This document shows, one piece after another, positions 1 to 11,293 of a stretch of DNA of 64,000 nucleotides; the stretch's first letter is position 1; each line of letters begins with the position of its first letter. This stretch comes from Holothuria scabra (taxonomy: Eukaryota > Echinodermata > Holothuroidea > Aspidochirotida > Holothuriidae), in NCBI GenBank assembly GCA_037179385.1, contig CM074193.1, positions 45,041,082-45,105,081 of the forward strand, given 5' to 3'. The notes beneath the pieces are model-generated. The model was not told the origin of the DNA. It searched no databases and saw nothing but the letters and a program-made list of their open reading frames with translations. The translations under genes and the position numbers were made by a program.

Positions 1-984
1 TAGGTGTCGAAAAGCAGATCGGGAATTTGTCCCTTGCCTTAATATTGCCAGTCGCTCAAGGAAGAAAATTAATTTGACGATTTGGACGCGTTTGGACGCG
101 GATTACAACCTACTTGTCTTGTACTCTGTATTTTACTCTATTTGGGTGTGCCATTCCGACCATGCGAGCGAATGCGAGTTTTGATGAAAATCCGATAGCA
201 ATGTTTAGTCTTATTCCTCCTTTGCTCATTTGCATAAATCATCAGAATTGGTCTATATCCAGGATCATTGTGATCATTAGCAATAGCCAGTCGTTTGAAA
301 TGCCGAGATGGTGTATTGCACTTCTTTGTCGGCAACTACTTACACAGAACAGCATAGTTCCAAATAATCCCTTTTGTTGGAGTCACCGTAGGTATGAATG
401 AGGTTGCCAAGGTATTAAACAAAGGAATTCCACGCCCTTTAGTTCAATAATCCCCAAATAAAGGATTTAGTGTCCACTTTGGAATCAATCTAATTGGATT
501 AGCATAAATTAAAGATTCGATGGATCTCCATCTAGTTACACCTCCCTGGTAGTACCATTAGCAATACATACGCGTTCACAGCATTTCACTGTTAAACAGT
601 TTTCCTGTGTTGAATTTGGATTTTCATGTTAGGCTGTTCAGATAGGCTAGCGAATATTTGTATACCTACGGTATGTACAGTACCACTTTCGAACCGCAAA
701 CGAAGCAGTACAGGTTCGCGGTATGTGATAGCGTGATGGATATCAACAGAAATTAGTTGCAGAATAATGCCTTTTACTTCAGGATACAGTATGGGACTTT
801 AGGAAATTTCGTGGCTTCAAGACAGGACTATTTCATTTTCCTTTTACCATATTGTCTTTGGAATTAACAATTTCACTTTATGCAATGTGACGAAAAGGTT
901 GGGGGGGGGTGGGGCGGGCGATTATTAGAGAGGGGGCGTTTAATAGAGTAAATACGGTATATTAATAGGAAACGTAGATTATTC
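1..984. other. No gene recognised
   Basis: The open frames here, including 95 aa on plus and 65 aa on minus at 114-401, overlap one another and show no domain I recognise. The only structure I see is a short direct repeat of TTTGGACGCG near 80-100 and a G-run at about 901-910. It is probably intergenic or intronic DNA. Confidence 0.5.
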
Positions 985-1115
985 AATAGTCCCCAAAATT
1001 TTCAAATATCCTCACAGGAAACCCAGATTCTAAAAGTTCTATGTTCTGCAATACAAGTTCCATATTTACAAATATTTGTTTGAAAGAACACAAATTTTCC
1101 GGCGAGCTCTGCTCG
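985..1115 (+). repeat. Dispersed repeat R1, copy 1
   Basis: This block matches 40905-41070 on the same strand and 49330-49470 on the opposite strand. Shared landmarks, in order, are a 'TCCCC..TTTTCAAAT' block, 'CCCAGA.TC.AAA', 'TCTGCAAT', 'TCCATA' and 'CAAATATTTG'. No terminal repeats or coding capacity are evident. The element class is unknown; copy similarity is the only evidence. Confidence 0.6.
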
Positions 1116-4100
1116 ATCGACGGAAGTTACTTTCTTAATACAGCTGTGTTCCCACTTTAGGAAAAATCGGAAAATTTTGGTGCTTACCCCGCTTGAAAGG
1201 TCTAACAATGCCACTGCCGTGTGGCACGTGTCCCTTTGTGCACCCCCTCCCCCTCCCCTTAAGATACGGCACTGTATCTATTTAAGTTTGGGTTGCCCGT
1301 AAAAGTTATTTGCAATAGCTCTCCGAGGTACGTTGGGCGTGAGAAACTTATAAAAAACAGTTCTTGCACAGACTCTAGTCTTGCCAACGATTTTTCGGAG
1401 TTTGGAAATGGAATACACAAATCCTTTAGTACATTTGGAAGGAAAACAAGAAGCATCTCGTAATGCAAGCACGTTGATTTTAATGAAGAATAAAAAAGCT
1501 TTTAAAAATTCTCGACACATGTGGGCAGATTATTTCTTTAGATATATGCGCAGCAACTTCGCCCGAAATAGCAGAATCTCGGAAGAATATTTTTCATTGC
1601 CAGACGGGAAGGTGCCCAAAGTTTTCCCCTACAGATCAAACACATGCCATCGTGTGACCTGCATTTGTGCATGACGATACGCATAGTCACAAGGTGGTTG
1701 AGAGTGACGGGATGTTTTGGCAAATTGTGGTCAGGTGGTTGCGTTGTTGCAGTTTCAGTTTGAAGAATGGATAAAAAGTGCTTAAATAGCTTACAGTGCT
1801 GTTGACCCAAATTCGTGCAACAGACCCTTTCATCGGTTTTAATTGACCCCCTTATCCTTGGCAAAAACATTGGACATTTAATTAGGGTTGCAGCGTCGCA
1901 TACACAAACATATGTTTCAATTTCGTTGGGTATAGGTTTCTCATGAGACGATACATGACCATTTTAGAGTTTAGAGGAATTGAGGATAATAAGCCAGTTC
2001 GGTAATTCGTCTTGGTGGCTAAACACATGCGCACAACCTCCAAATCGTCGGGATAAACAAAACCAATCTTGCACCTATACAGCATGTATTCCGAAATTTG
2101 AGTTTACAAGAAAACTTTGTGAAATCATTCTCGCTCAGTCCATCCACAGCATAACGAGGAGTCTCTAGTGTGGTTTTGTGCAGTGGTTTGTGTCTAAATT
2201 GTCTTCTTGGTGTAAAAATTTGCATTTTAATCTGCCGTAAAGTACAGTAGGACCGAGACCGCTATTTTCGTTAGAGTTAACTTGGCACTGAGATAGTGTT
2301 GTATGCACATACGGACGAAATAAGGTAACGTTGTACGCTACGTGGTGAGTTGGTTAGTATATCTCACGCTGTTCCCCACAATTCCCTGCGCCAACGAATT
2401 TATTACCAAACTCGCCAATTGTGGAACACTTGGTTCACGGATATTATCTTTTTGTGACATAAAGAACTAAAATGAATGAGACAATAGCAGAACAATAAAT
2501 TTTCACCTTTTTTCTTAAAATGGGGAACAACTTTTCACCGAAGGACGACTGATCAGGACATTTTCAGCACAGAGATTGAGCATAAAAAGAAACAAAATAT
2601 TGCACCATTTAGAATCTATAAGCCCTAAGAGACAGCTAGCAATTTCAAACAGGGTAGGGAAAACATCCATCCTTATACCCACTCGAAGGGCAATGAAGAA
2701 TTTTGACATTAGTAGAGTTTGCCCACTGGTCATCACTCACTTTGTAAGAAATAGATTAAAATTCAAAAAAGGTATACATCAGCAATGCGACACCAACAGG
2801 CAATGAAACAAGCAATCCTAGATGGTCCAAAATGTGGTCAGCATCGTTCTTGACAAATACACTTCGGATAGAATGTGGCCTTGATAAAATTATTTGGGAA
2901 TATGTTGGGAACGAGTGTAGTAGAAAAAGTGCAAACATATTCAAGGCGACGTGAGCATTTTTTCAACTTTCCCCCTAGTCTGCCCCCTAGTTTGCCCTGT
3001 AATCTAGTCTACTACTTCGGCCAACTTCTTTGACCATGCCATCATATAAGTAGCCCTGTAGTCTAAGGGTCAGGGCAACAAAAGGGTAGTGGACGCATCC
3101 CATGATTTTTCAGGGCCTTTATCTGCGGAAATATTGGGGGAAACATATCGCTCCCTCCGGCAAAATAGCCTAGTATGCCGCAAAGTAAAAAGGAAATTCT
3201 CAAACGCTAAGTTTGTTTAAAAGAAAAAGTAAAATTTGGGAGGTTTTCAGCCAAAGCAGGTAGAATCCATATGACCACTAGATGCCACTTTATAACTACT
3301 TCTAGAAACACTAAATGACCAAAAATAACACGGGCCGAGGACATGACAAAAAGTACTGCAGGTAATATAAGCCAATCGCAAACAACCACTTGGCATTGCT
3401 AACAGAGAAACCTCTTCTAGACACCAACAAATTGGGTCAACCCTTTTGAAAATTTCTGGAAACAATCTGTTTTCAATGATTAACCGCTGCACATGTAGTG
3501 GTTCCACGCACACTATTATAACGCATCACATTAACATACACATGGACTTCCTTTATTCCCCAGAAAATGCACTTTGTTTTACACAAAATCTATGAGTTGC
3601 AATAAATGAGCTAAGTCTTGATGTGTGGTGATTCAGTAACTTGCCCAAGGTGGGGGGGGGGGGGGGGGGGAGAGAAGGATACACCATCCCCACCTCTAAA
3701 GTATTCACAGCTATCCGCCATTTAGGGAAATCAATCGGAAGCAATGTAACCATGATCTTTTGATTGTATACTGTAAGTACTGTACAAATGTGGTTACTAA
3801 TGTTTCAAATTGAGCACCATTTTGCATTTCAATATATTGAACATCCTGGTCAATTTTTTTTATTTCCCACAACTTTTCTACGCAGAATGAACGCAAATCA
3901 AGGGGACATGATGTCATGGATTCACATCGTTGATCAATGCTTTATTTTTAGTTATAGTCTACCACTAATTTTATGCAATTAAATATTGACACAGTACCAT
4001 ACAGTACGTGCATCCTGAGCAATGAAATTTTAAAAACTTCACATGCCTCAGGAACAAGATAGCATTTCAATCAATTCAAGGTCAAAAATAAATTCAACTC

Positions 4101-4480
4101 TGGACTACTCTTTTTAAAAGTGGTGAATCCTCACAAACACACCAACTTATACACGCTGCCATGAGAGCATTGGTTTCTCTTAACACTGAAACCAAAGAGC
4201 AATAATTTTCTAAACCAAAAAGAACATACACCCATTAGACCTCCCCCCCCCCCCACAATAGTACAATCACACCCTGCACCATCTCTATTTTTAAAGATGC
4301 CTTCTATTAAATTGGGCATTGGAAGGCACCATTTTACAACTCAGTCCCCTTGAAAAGCACAAATTTTTGAATTAGAGCAGGGCATCTCCCCATTCAAGAA
4401 TAGAGATTTCACACTCTGCCCACTCCCCAATACCTGCAAAGTTCAAAAAGGGGATTGTACATGTTGATCTCACTTGAAAG
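1116..4480. other. No gene recognised; homopolymer runs
   Basis: Short overlapping open frames on both strands (up to 110 aa at 1538-1870 minus and 97 aa at 1381-1674 plus) have no recognisable domains. A G-run of about 20 lies at 3651-3670 and a C-run at about 4243-4255. I see no RNA gene, tandem repeat or terminal repeat. Confidence 0.5.
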
Positions 4481-4491
4481 CAGGTAAGGTG

Positions 4492-4625
4492 ATCTCACTT
4501 GCTCATCCCATCTCAGGGTTCTAGTCAGGCCATTCAAACTGGGTGCTGCATCCAGTTTGAATTTACTTTTTTAAATCAGCACCCAGTTTGAAATTTCACC
4601 ACCCAGTTTGAATCACTGCCCAGTT
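4492..4625. repeat. CCCAGTTTGAA motif cluster and left inverted arm
   Basis: The motif CCAGTTTGAA occurs four times within about 80 bp, with one inverted copy (TTCAAACTGGGTG) before them. The 4495-4550 part (CAGGGTTCTAG then TTCAAACTGGGTG) recurs in reverse complement at 6548-6598 (CACCCGGTTTGACA then CTAGAACCCTG). The two stretches therefore form inverted arms around the 156-bp array. Confidence 0.6.
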
Positions 4626-4799
4626 TGAATTTCATCATATACATACTCTAAACATAGGCCACACTGCAAAGTATCAAACACAACCAGAAAGCCAAAAGGC
4701 TTAGTGATTCCTTGCCATTAAATACCTTACCTGCTTTCAAATTGACAGTGCTTGACAGATTTTTCTTTACATTTTAGGCACAGAATTTTCGTAATTTTA

Positions 4800-6310
4800 C
4801 CCCTGGTGACCTCAACCAAAAACAAAAGGCTTCTTTCTCTCAACATGACAAATCTATATACTAAATATGAAAATTATCTGTTACTCTTATATGGAGATAT
4901 TGTGTTTACAAGCCATTTTCGAAGTTTTGGCAATTTTACCGCTGGTGACCTCAAATGACCTTTGACCTCTACCAAAAGCAATAGGCTTCTTTCTCTCAAC
5001 ATGAAAAATCTATACATCAAGTTTGAAAATTGTCGGGCAATCCTATCTGAAGATATCATGTTTACAAGCCATTTTCGGTGTTTTCACATTTTTACCGCTG
5101 ATGACCTCAAATGACCTTTGACCTCAGCCAAAAACAATAGACTTCTTCCTCTCAACATGACAAACCTATATACCAAGCATGAGAAGTGTCGGTCACTCCT
5201 GTCTGAAGAAATCATGTTTAAAAGCCATTTTCGGAATTTTCCCAATTTTACCGCTGGTGACCTCAAATGAACTTTGAATTCTACCAAAAGCAATAGGCTT
5301 CTTTCTCTCGACATGACAAATCTATATACCAAATGTGAAGAGTATCTGTCACTCCTTTTTGAAGATATCATGTTTACAAGCCATTTTCAGTGTTTTCGCA
5401 ATTTTACCGCTGATGACCTCAAATGACCTTTGACCTCTACCAAAAACAATAGGGTCCTTCCTCTCAACATGACAAATCTATATACCAAGTATGAAAGTTG
5501 TCGGGCAATCCTATCTGAAGATATCGTGTTTACAAGCCATTTTCAACGTTTTCGCAATTTTACCGCTGGTGACCTCAAATGACCTTTGACCTCTACCAAA
5601 AACAATAGGGTTCTTCTTCTCAACATGACAAATCTATATACCAAGTATGAAAAGTGTCGGTCACTCCTATCTGAAGATATCGTGTTTACAAGCCATTTTC
5701 GAAGTTTTCGCAATTTTACCGCTGGTGACCTCAAATGACCTTTGACCTTTACCAAAGACAATAGGGTTCTTCCTCTCAACATGAAAAATCTATATACCAA
5801 ATATGAAGAGTGTTGTTCTCTCCTAACTGAACTTATCATGTTTACAAGCCATTTTCAGTGTTTTCGCAATTTTACCGCTGGTGACCTCAAATGACCTTTG
5901 ACCTCTACCAAAAACAATAGGGTTCTTCCTCTCAACATGACAAATCTATATACCAAGTATGAAAATTGTCGGGCAATCCTATCTGAAGATATCGTGTTTA
6001 CAAGCCATTTTCGGCGTTTTCGCAATTTTACCGCTGGTGACCTCAAATGACCTTTGACCTCTACCAAAAACAATAGGATTCTTCTTCTCAACATGACAAA
6101 TCTATATACCAAGTATGAAAAGTGTCGGTCACTCCTATCTGAAGATATCGTGTTTACAAGCTATTTTTGAAATTGTCGCAATTTTACCACTGGTGACCTC
6201 AAATGACCTTTGACCTCTACCAAAAACAATAGGGTTCTCCCTCTCAACATGATAAATCTATATACCAAATATGAAAAGTGTCGGACATTCCTATCTTAAG
6301 ATATCGTGTT
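4800..6310 (-). repeat. Tandem array, nine units of exactly 156 bp
   Basis: The core motif TGACCTTTGACCT starts at 4956, 5112, 5268 (mutated), 5424, 5580, 5736, 5892, 6048 and 6204. Every interval is exactly 156 bp, although the units differ by scattered substitutions. Each unit contains, in order, a TTTACCGCTGGTGACC block, the core motif, ACCAAAAACAATAGG, CTCAACATGACAAATC, TATATACCAA and a TTTACAAGCCATTTTC block. Since 156 is 52 codons, one minus-strand frame stays largely open across the array (61-98 aa pieces interrupted by stops). No known protein domain appears, so I do not call it coding. Confidence 0.95.
4956..6216 (-). promoter_or_regulatory. Clustered nuclear-receptor DR1/DR4 half-sites
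   Basis: Read on the minus strand, eight of the nine units contain AGGTCAAAGGTCA. This is the textbook DR1 element: two AGGTCA half-sites separated by one base, bound by RXR heterodimers, HNF4 and COUP-TF. A third AGGTCA normally follows after the 4-base spacer TTTG, giving an overlapping DR4; the third half-site is intact in most units. Perfect DR1 copies start at 4956, 5112, 5424, 5580, 5736, 5892, 6048 and 6204. The unit at 5268 is mutated in both half-sites. The sequence match is direct; binding in vivo is inference. Confidence 0.6.
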
Positions 6311-6325
6311 TACAAGCAAGGGTCA

Positions 6326-6369
6326 CAAACACACACACACATACACACACACATACACACACACACACG
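6326..6369. repeat. CA-rich microsatellite
   Basis: An (AC)n run with occasional AT interruptions lies between the last 156-bp unit and the terminal hairpin of the array element. Confidence 0.9.
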
Positions 6370-6414
6370 ACATCACCATCGCATAGATTCCTTGCCTGCC
6401 TACGGCAAGGAATC

Positions 6415-6812
6415 AAAAACATTTAAATAAATGATTATTGTGCTGATATTGGAAATAGCCAAAAATCAGACAACTGACCACAAACAATGTCATTTAGATC
6501 TTGATATATGACCAACATCATGTGAGAATGAAGAATGTTGATTTACTCCCACCCGGTTTGACATTTTTCCTGTCTAGAACCCTGCCATCTCACAAAAAGA
6601 AGAAGAAACAGAAGATGAACACTGCATCACAGGAGAAAAGCCCAATTAGACAGGTTCCACTACACCTAGATTTCATCGCAGAGGAGGTGCTGATGGTTGA
6701 GAAATAAATTTGCCCCCTGTGTAGGGTTCAACCCTCCACCATCACATAACAAGGAAAATTCACAACACACTTACATTACCACATAATTATGCATATTGAG
6801 ATTGTAAGAAAG
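6415..6812. other. Flank of array element, right inverted arm
   Basis: The segment 6548-6598 is the inverted partner of 4495-4550. The rest shows nothing recognisable. A 68-aa plus-strand frame at 6501-6707 has no domain. Confidence 0.45.
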
Positions 6813-7970
6813 AAACCAGAAAGCCCAAGGGCTCAGTGATTTCTTGCTGAGAAGAAAAATTGGGAAATTCACGCAACTATACCCCTGGAGAGACCTCTTC
6901 TTAACCATACTGAGCTTGCTGCATTTACATTTTGAATTTAAAATGTATCCAACTTTCCAGTCTAAAAGTAGTTTTTTTAATCCAGGTACAGAAGAAAGAA
7001 TTACTTTATGGCAAAATTCCCCCTTGTGCTGTTTGGGCAATGCAAAACCGGAATCCTATTCCAGATGGTCATCATGTACTGGATTCATTCCATCTGTTTT
7101 AGCAGCCAGAAGTCGACTTGTTCTTGGTACAGTTTCGCTTGGTGTACTGTATCTGATACTATTACAGGTGTCAGTCTGATACATTCTGGTACATGATTAT
7201 AATCCTTTGGCTGCTTTCTAAATTTTTGCAAGAAACCTATCCAGAAGAGAAGAAAGAAACATTGCTGAAATTACTCCCCCAACACAATAACCAGAATGCA
7301 AAAATGCATTGAGGTTTCAATGATACATAAATTCCATGTTCTTTTAAAAAAATAATACTTTCATTGTAAAACCTGGTAACCCAAAGTGATTTGATTTCAC
7401 CAGTAAGTAACTGGTTTTTCTTTCAGCCTTAACAAGTCTACATGTACATTCAAAAAAGGCCAAAATTTCAAGCTGTGCCTTAAGATATTCTGCATAGTTT
7501 GACCTTTGATGACCCCAAATAATCTTCGACCTTCACCAATAGCTACAGATGCCATCTTTCTACCATCACACAACCACATTCTAAAGTTCAATGCTACAGT
7601 ATCTTACTAACCTGCCTTACTGTAAAATACAAAGTAGGAAAGGTTATCAAGGTTTGACCTTGGATAACCCCATGTTAACTTTGACTGTAAAAATTAATAG
7701 AGGTCACCCAGCCCACCCTCCAATCATAATTCATCAACAAACCAAGTTTGAAAACAATCCAAACTAACTCCTTCCTGATATATTATGCAAAAACGGTTTT
7801 CAGAGTTTGAGCCCCCTGTGATCCCTGACGACCTTTGTTCTTTGCTAAAACTAATAGATTCTCCCTCACATTTTAATGCATCAACATACCAAGTTCACTG
7901 CTCTGTTGAATTGATTTTTCTCTGTTCACTGTACAGTAGACCTATACTAAAAATGACAAAGATTTAAATT
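6813..7970 (-). repeat. Decayed relative of the 156-bp array element
   Basis: The left end (CCAGAAAGCCCAAGGGCTCAGTGATTTCTTGC, in pieces, at about 6818-6848) repeats the terminus seen at 4687-4716. Downstream, at about 7490-7860, degenerate unit-like blocks appear: TTTGACCTTTGATGACC, AATAGATTCTCCCTC, CATACCAAGTT and AAAACGGTTTTCAG. The AGGTCA half-sites are mostly eroded, so this copy is older than the one upstream. The right boundary is uncertain. Confidence 0.6.
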
Positions 7971-7989
7971 TAACTCTTTGGAATCTGGA

Positions 7990-8115
7990 GGCGACAACGT
8001 CCACCACAAAAGAGTGAAAATTCACTCCAAAAAGAGTGAGATTCACTCCAAGAGAGCAAAGTTTCATTCTTGATGGGGTTTCTGCAAAGACCACACTTAA
8101 AAATGAGTGGTCCCT
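7990..8115. repeat. Dispersed repeat with TTCACTCCAA motifs, copy 1
   Basis: The motif TTCACTCCAA(A)AGAG and the following GCAAAGTTTCA..CTTGATGG block also occur at 56095-56345. Downstream, AGTGGTCCCT matches GAGTGATCCCT in the second copy. Inverted short motifs in the second copy suggest a MITE; the superfamily is not determined. Confidence 0.6.
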
Positions 8116-11100
8116 AAAGTCTACATGCATGGTCAATTCAACTGCTCAGATGAGCTAAACTGTATGCATACAGGTAGCACTGACTGTATTCACCATGTTC
8201 AGAAAGTCACAAATAAAATGGAACACTAAAAAGCCGGGAGTATACTTATACTGCAACACATAACACAAGGAAATCAGAACATCTGATTAAAATCTGGGTC
8301 TCCCCATAAAACTGGGAGATAAAACAGGTCTGGTTTTTGTTTGTTTTTACACTTTTGTTGTTGTTGTTGTTGTTTATCAGCATCATGTTACAAGCATCAC
8401 ACAAAGTGGAGATCTACAGTACGATCAGTTCAGTCAAATTTTTAGGATGTTGCAAGTGTACCCTCAACTGTTTATCAAAAAGGTCCTTTTTGTGGTATTG
8501 GGTTTTCTTGTGGAAACCATTGTCACACTTTCTGTTTTCTGTTTGTGCTACAGTATACCCTAGACATGCATCAAAGTTGGGGTATGATTACCTGAAGGAT
8601 GATGTTCTACTGTACCCCAGGAGGTTAATTTAAGTGGAGTCTCTGTGAATGCTGCATCCCCCTCTTGCCCCTCTGCAAACCTGGAAAAAAAATTAAGATG
8701 AGTGTGCATGTGAAGTGCATTCCAGGTTTCATTGTTCTTCAGAAAATATGGAAGAAACTGTAATAAACCAGACCAAACTACAGTAAAACTTGTTGTGGAA
8801 TGACTGTAAAGGATTGAGGGATATACACTGAGATGGTGGTCCATAACTACCCTGTAGAGTACAGACTACAGTTCTATCAACATACTGTACTGTAGTTAAG
8901 TGTACAGTACGTAGGTCCTTTCAATGTGAACTGCTATCATTTTAGTACAGTTCAAGAAAGTGACCAGTAAAACAAGGGAGCTTTAGGGAGCTTGTGCACC
9001 TGGCAGATGGTGAATGGTCTTTCTTAGCATGTACAGTATATGCAGTAGTGTGCCCTTTGGCTATGTTCCCCCCAACCACCACCCGGCCCCTCTTTTCATT
9101 AAAGCCAGGGGTCTGTAGTGTCTCTGCAGTCCTTACATTAGCAGTACATTTTGCATTTTTTTACAATACAATTTACAAGTGTTAGCAACCTGTGTGCAGT
9201 ACTACAATTTACAGACGTACTGTACATGTGCAGAAAACCTGTATCTTCTATTATTTACAACCCAGTGTATGTACTGTGTGCCCACAGTATTAATTTGACA
9301 TATGTGTACAGTACACTAACTATAGTTTGGAAGAAACCTATGAACACTGTGTGCATGAGTTGTAGAGTATTTATAGGTTTTCAGTCTACTGCAGAACAAT
9401 GCTACAGCAACAACCCCTCGCTTCCCCCCCCCCCCCCAATAAAAAAATCACTAAATATCTTTAGCAGTGATTTACGTAGGATTTCTCTGAAAGTGGGGCA
9501 TGCAATGTGGGAATCGTCTAAAATTTGAGACAACTCAGTGCCATGACGTACTGTACATAACAAACTTTGTATCAATGAGGAGAACCAAAACCTGTGGCAG
9601 TACAGTACCATACAGTACTGTAACTTTGAAGTTTGATGACTAAGACTTACCACCATACTGTACTCAGATGAGCTTGCAGCAATCCTTTTTAAAAAAGCTC
9701 AACCTTCCCTTATCTGATTTCAAAACAAATCTTGCAGGCATTTACATTTTCACAAGGAAAAATCACCTTAAAGCTTTCATTTTCCAAGCACGCAGAAGTA
9801 CAGTATGCTCAGTTACCACGGTTTATACACAGAGTTATGTGTTGTGTGCCCATACTTGCTGGCGCAGTGTATCTAACAGAGTGGGGATAAGGTTTGGAAT
9901 CTAAAATTACTTACACATATCGTTGGTGTAAAGTTCGACCTTCCATGACATGATGGCAAATTATTGTTGTGGTGGAGCCCTGTGATGGCAAAATTTAACG
10001 AGCAAAACAAGCAATGTCAGCGGTGATGGTAAATTCCATGGATGCATCACAGCTGTGAAGTCATAATGGGTTTTAAAATCTCCTGCAATGTGTTTTATTG
10101 AGAGAAGTTGGCCTGGGAGATCAGGGATCTAAGGGAGGGGTAATCCCCTACCGGCCTTTGTAAATCTTAAAATTGGGTTGGCCTAACAGTAAATGAAATC
10201 TGGTGCTATTATGCTACCTTTTGAAGTAAATTTTGGAGTGTTACAAAATTTCTCTACTTTTTGGACCTAAACAATTTGGCATCAGTGGAAGACAATGTTT
10301 TCTCTTTGAATTTTTTTCAGAAATTAGGTTTTCTACATGCAATCTGGTGTCACAGAGTATGCTAACCTTTGAAGCAAAATTTGTGTTACTGCAGTAAGTT
10401 ACAAACTGTATTTAAGGATCTGAAAAAATAGCATCCGTGGGGGGTGTGCATGTTTAGCAGAGGCAAAGGCCATGCTGCTAGAATTGAATGGGACTTTAAA
10501 TAGCCAACTCTACCCAAGGAAAATGTGAAAAAGTCCATGTGTACTCTGTACACTGTAACCCATATTTTCAAGGTGTGGCCAATTTCACCCCCTACGACCA
10601 TCTCTTTGGTCATTAACATTTAGATCAGCAATGCATACTCATTTATATCCATTTAATTTGGTGAATCATAAACCAATCCAGGGGTTGCAATTAGTACTAG
10701 GATTTTCACACAACCCATGTGGCTTGGAAGTTTGAGACAAGCTCTCAGCCTGCAAGCTGGTCACTCATGCAACAGACCTCAAAGCAGAAGCATGTTAGTC
10801 ATTATTCAGTCATCTTTGTGTACAAATATAATTAGTTATCTCTTTTTCACCGGCTCATTGATCAACTGGAACTCTCGAAATTATTTTTTTCTGAAGCTAC
10901 ACTGAAAGATCCCCTCCTAAGCCTTTGTTTCTACAATTGGCCCTACTATCTAACACTTGTTTAAACCAACCTTGTGGCTCTATCTAGCAAATAGTCTTTG
11001 GAGGGGGCAAATGCCTTTAACTAATATTGATCTCAAGATACCTGAACAAAAAGTTCTCTGAAAAATTCTGGATTATTAATTGCAGGCTTGAGATGGTTAA

Positions 11101-11147
11101 AAATTGCTATTCCCTAATTAGAACTCATGTCAAGCACGTGGGTGCTT
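8116..11147. other. No gene recognised; low-complexity and short repeats
   Basis: A (TTG)n tract lies at 8354-8372 and a C-run at 9425-9438. Motifs of the type TACAGTA / TACTGTA are dense between about 8560 and 9660. A local direct repeat with the shared words ATCTGGTG, ATGCTA.CTTTTGAAG and AAATTT.G.GT.TTAC starts near 10198 and again near 10340. The stretch 10553-10596 matches 23576-23625 in reverse complement (GGTGAAATTGGCCACACC and a following GGGTTACAG). The open frames here carry no recognisable domain. Confidence 0.45.
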
Positions 11148-11293
11148 TGGGAGGTTGAACCCACCATGACTCAAAATTGAAATGCAAAAAAACACCTAAA
11201 ATGGAAGTTTTTCTCCCTCCCCTTGGGCTTCCCCTTATGCTGTGCTCCACAGCCCCCCCCCCCCCATGACACAATCCTGGCTATGCTACATTG
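11148..11293. mobile_element. hAT-like MITE, 5'-truncated copy
   Basis: The right half matches the TGGCGTAGCCA family at 24869-25066, including a C-run then ATGACACAATCCTGGCTATGC. The left terminus is missing, and only GAGGTTGAACCCACCATGAC is recognisable. No target duplication can be read because one end is lost. Confidence 0.6.

Larger units (their letters stand above)
4683..6414 (-). mobile_element. Array-bearing repeat element, copy 1 (156-bp units)
   Basis: A non-coding repeat element begins with AGAAAGCCAAAAGGCTTAG followed by GATTCCTTGCC (4706-4716). It ends, after a CA-rich microsatellite at 6326-6369, in a hairpin at 6386-6414: 11-bp arms GATTCCTTGCC / GGCAAGGAATC and a 7-base loop. 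The first 11 bases and the last 11 are therefore inverted repeats. The same left end, reverse-complemented, closes the array at 53959-55075, so this is a dispersed element and not a local duplication. The centre is nine tandem 156-bp units. The element encodes no recognisable enzyme and is presumably non-autonomous. I cannot assign a superfamily. The terminal hairpin resembles Helitron ends, but no CTRR terminus is visible. Strand is set by the orientation of the AGGTCA motifs. Confidence 0.75.

Noticed and set aside
4874..6112. Minus-strand frames of 61-98 aa across the 156-bp array as a tandem-repeat protein
   Set aside because: All come from one frame of the repeat unit. A 52-codon unit is open in one of six frames fairly often by chance, and four units carry stops. 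No signal peptide, domain or start context supports coding.
9402..9656. Coding frames through the C-run at 9425-9438
   Set aside because: Overlapping frames on both strands with glycine or proline runs from the homopolymer and no domain.
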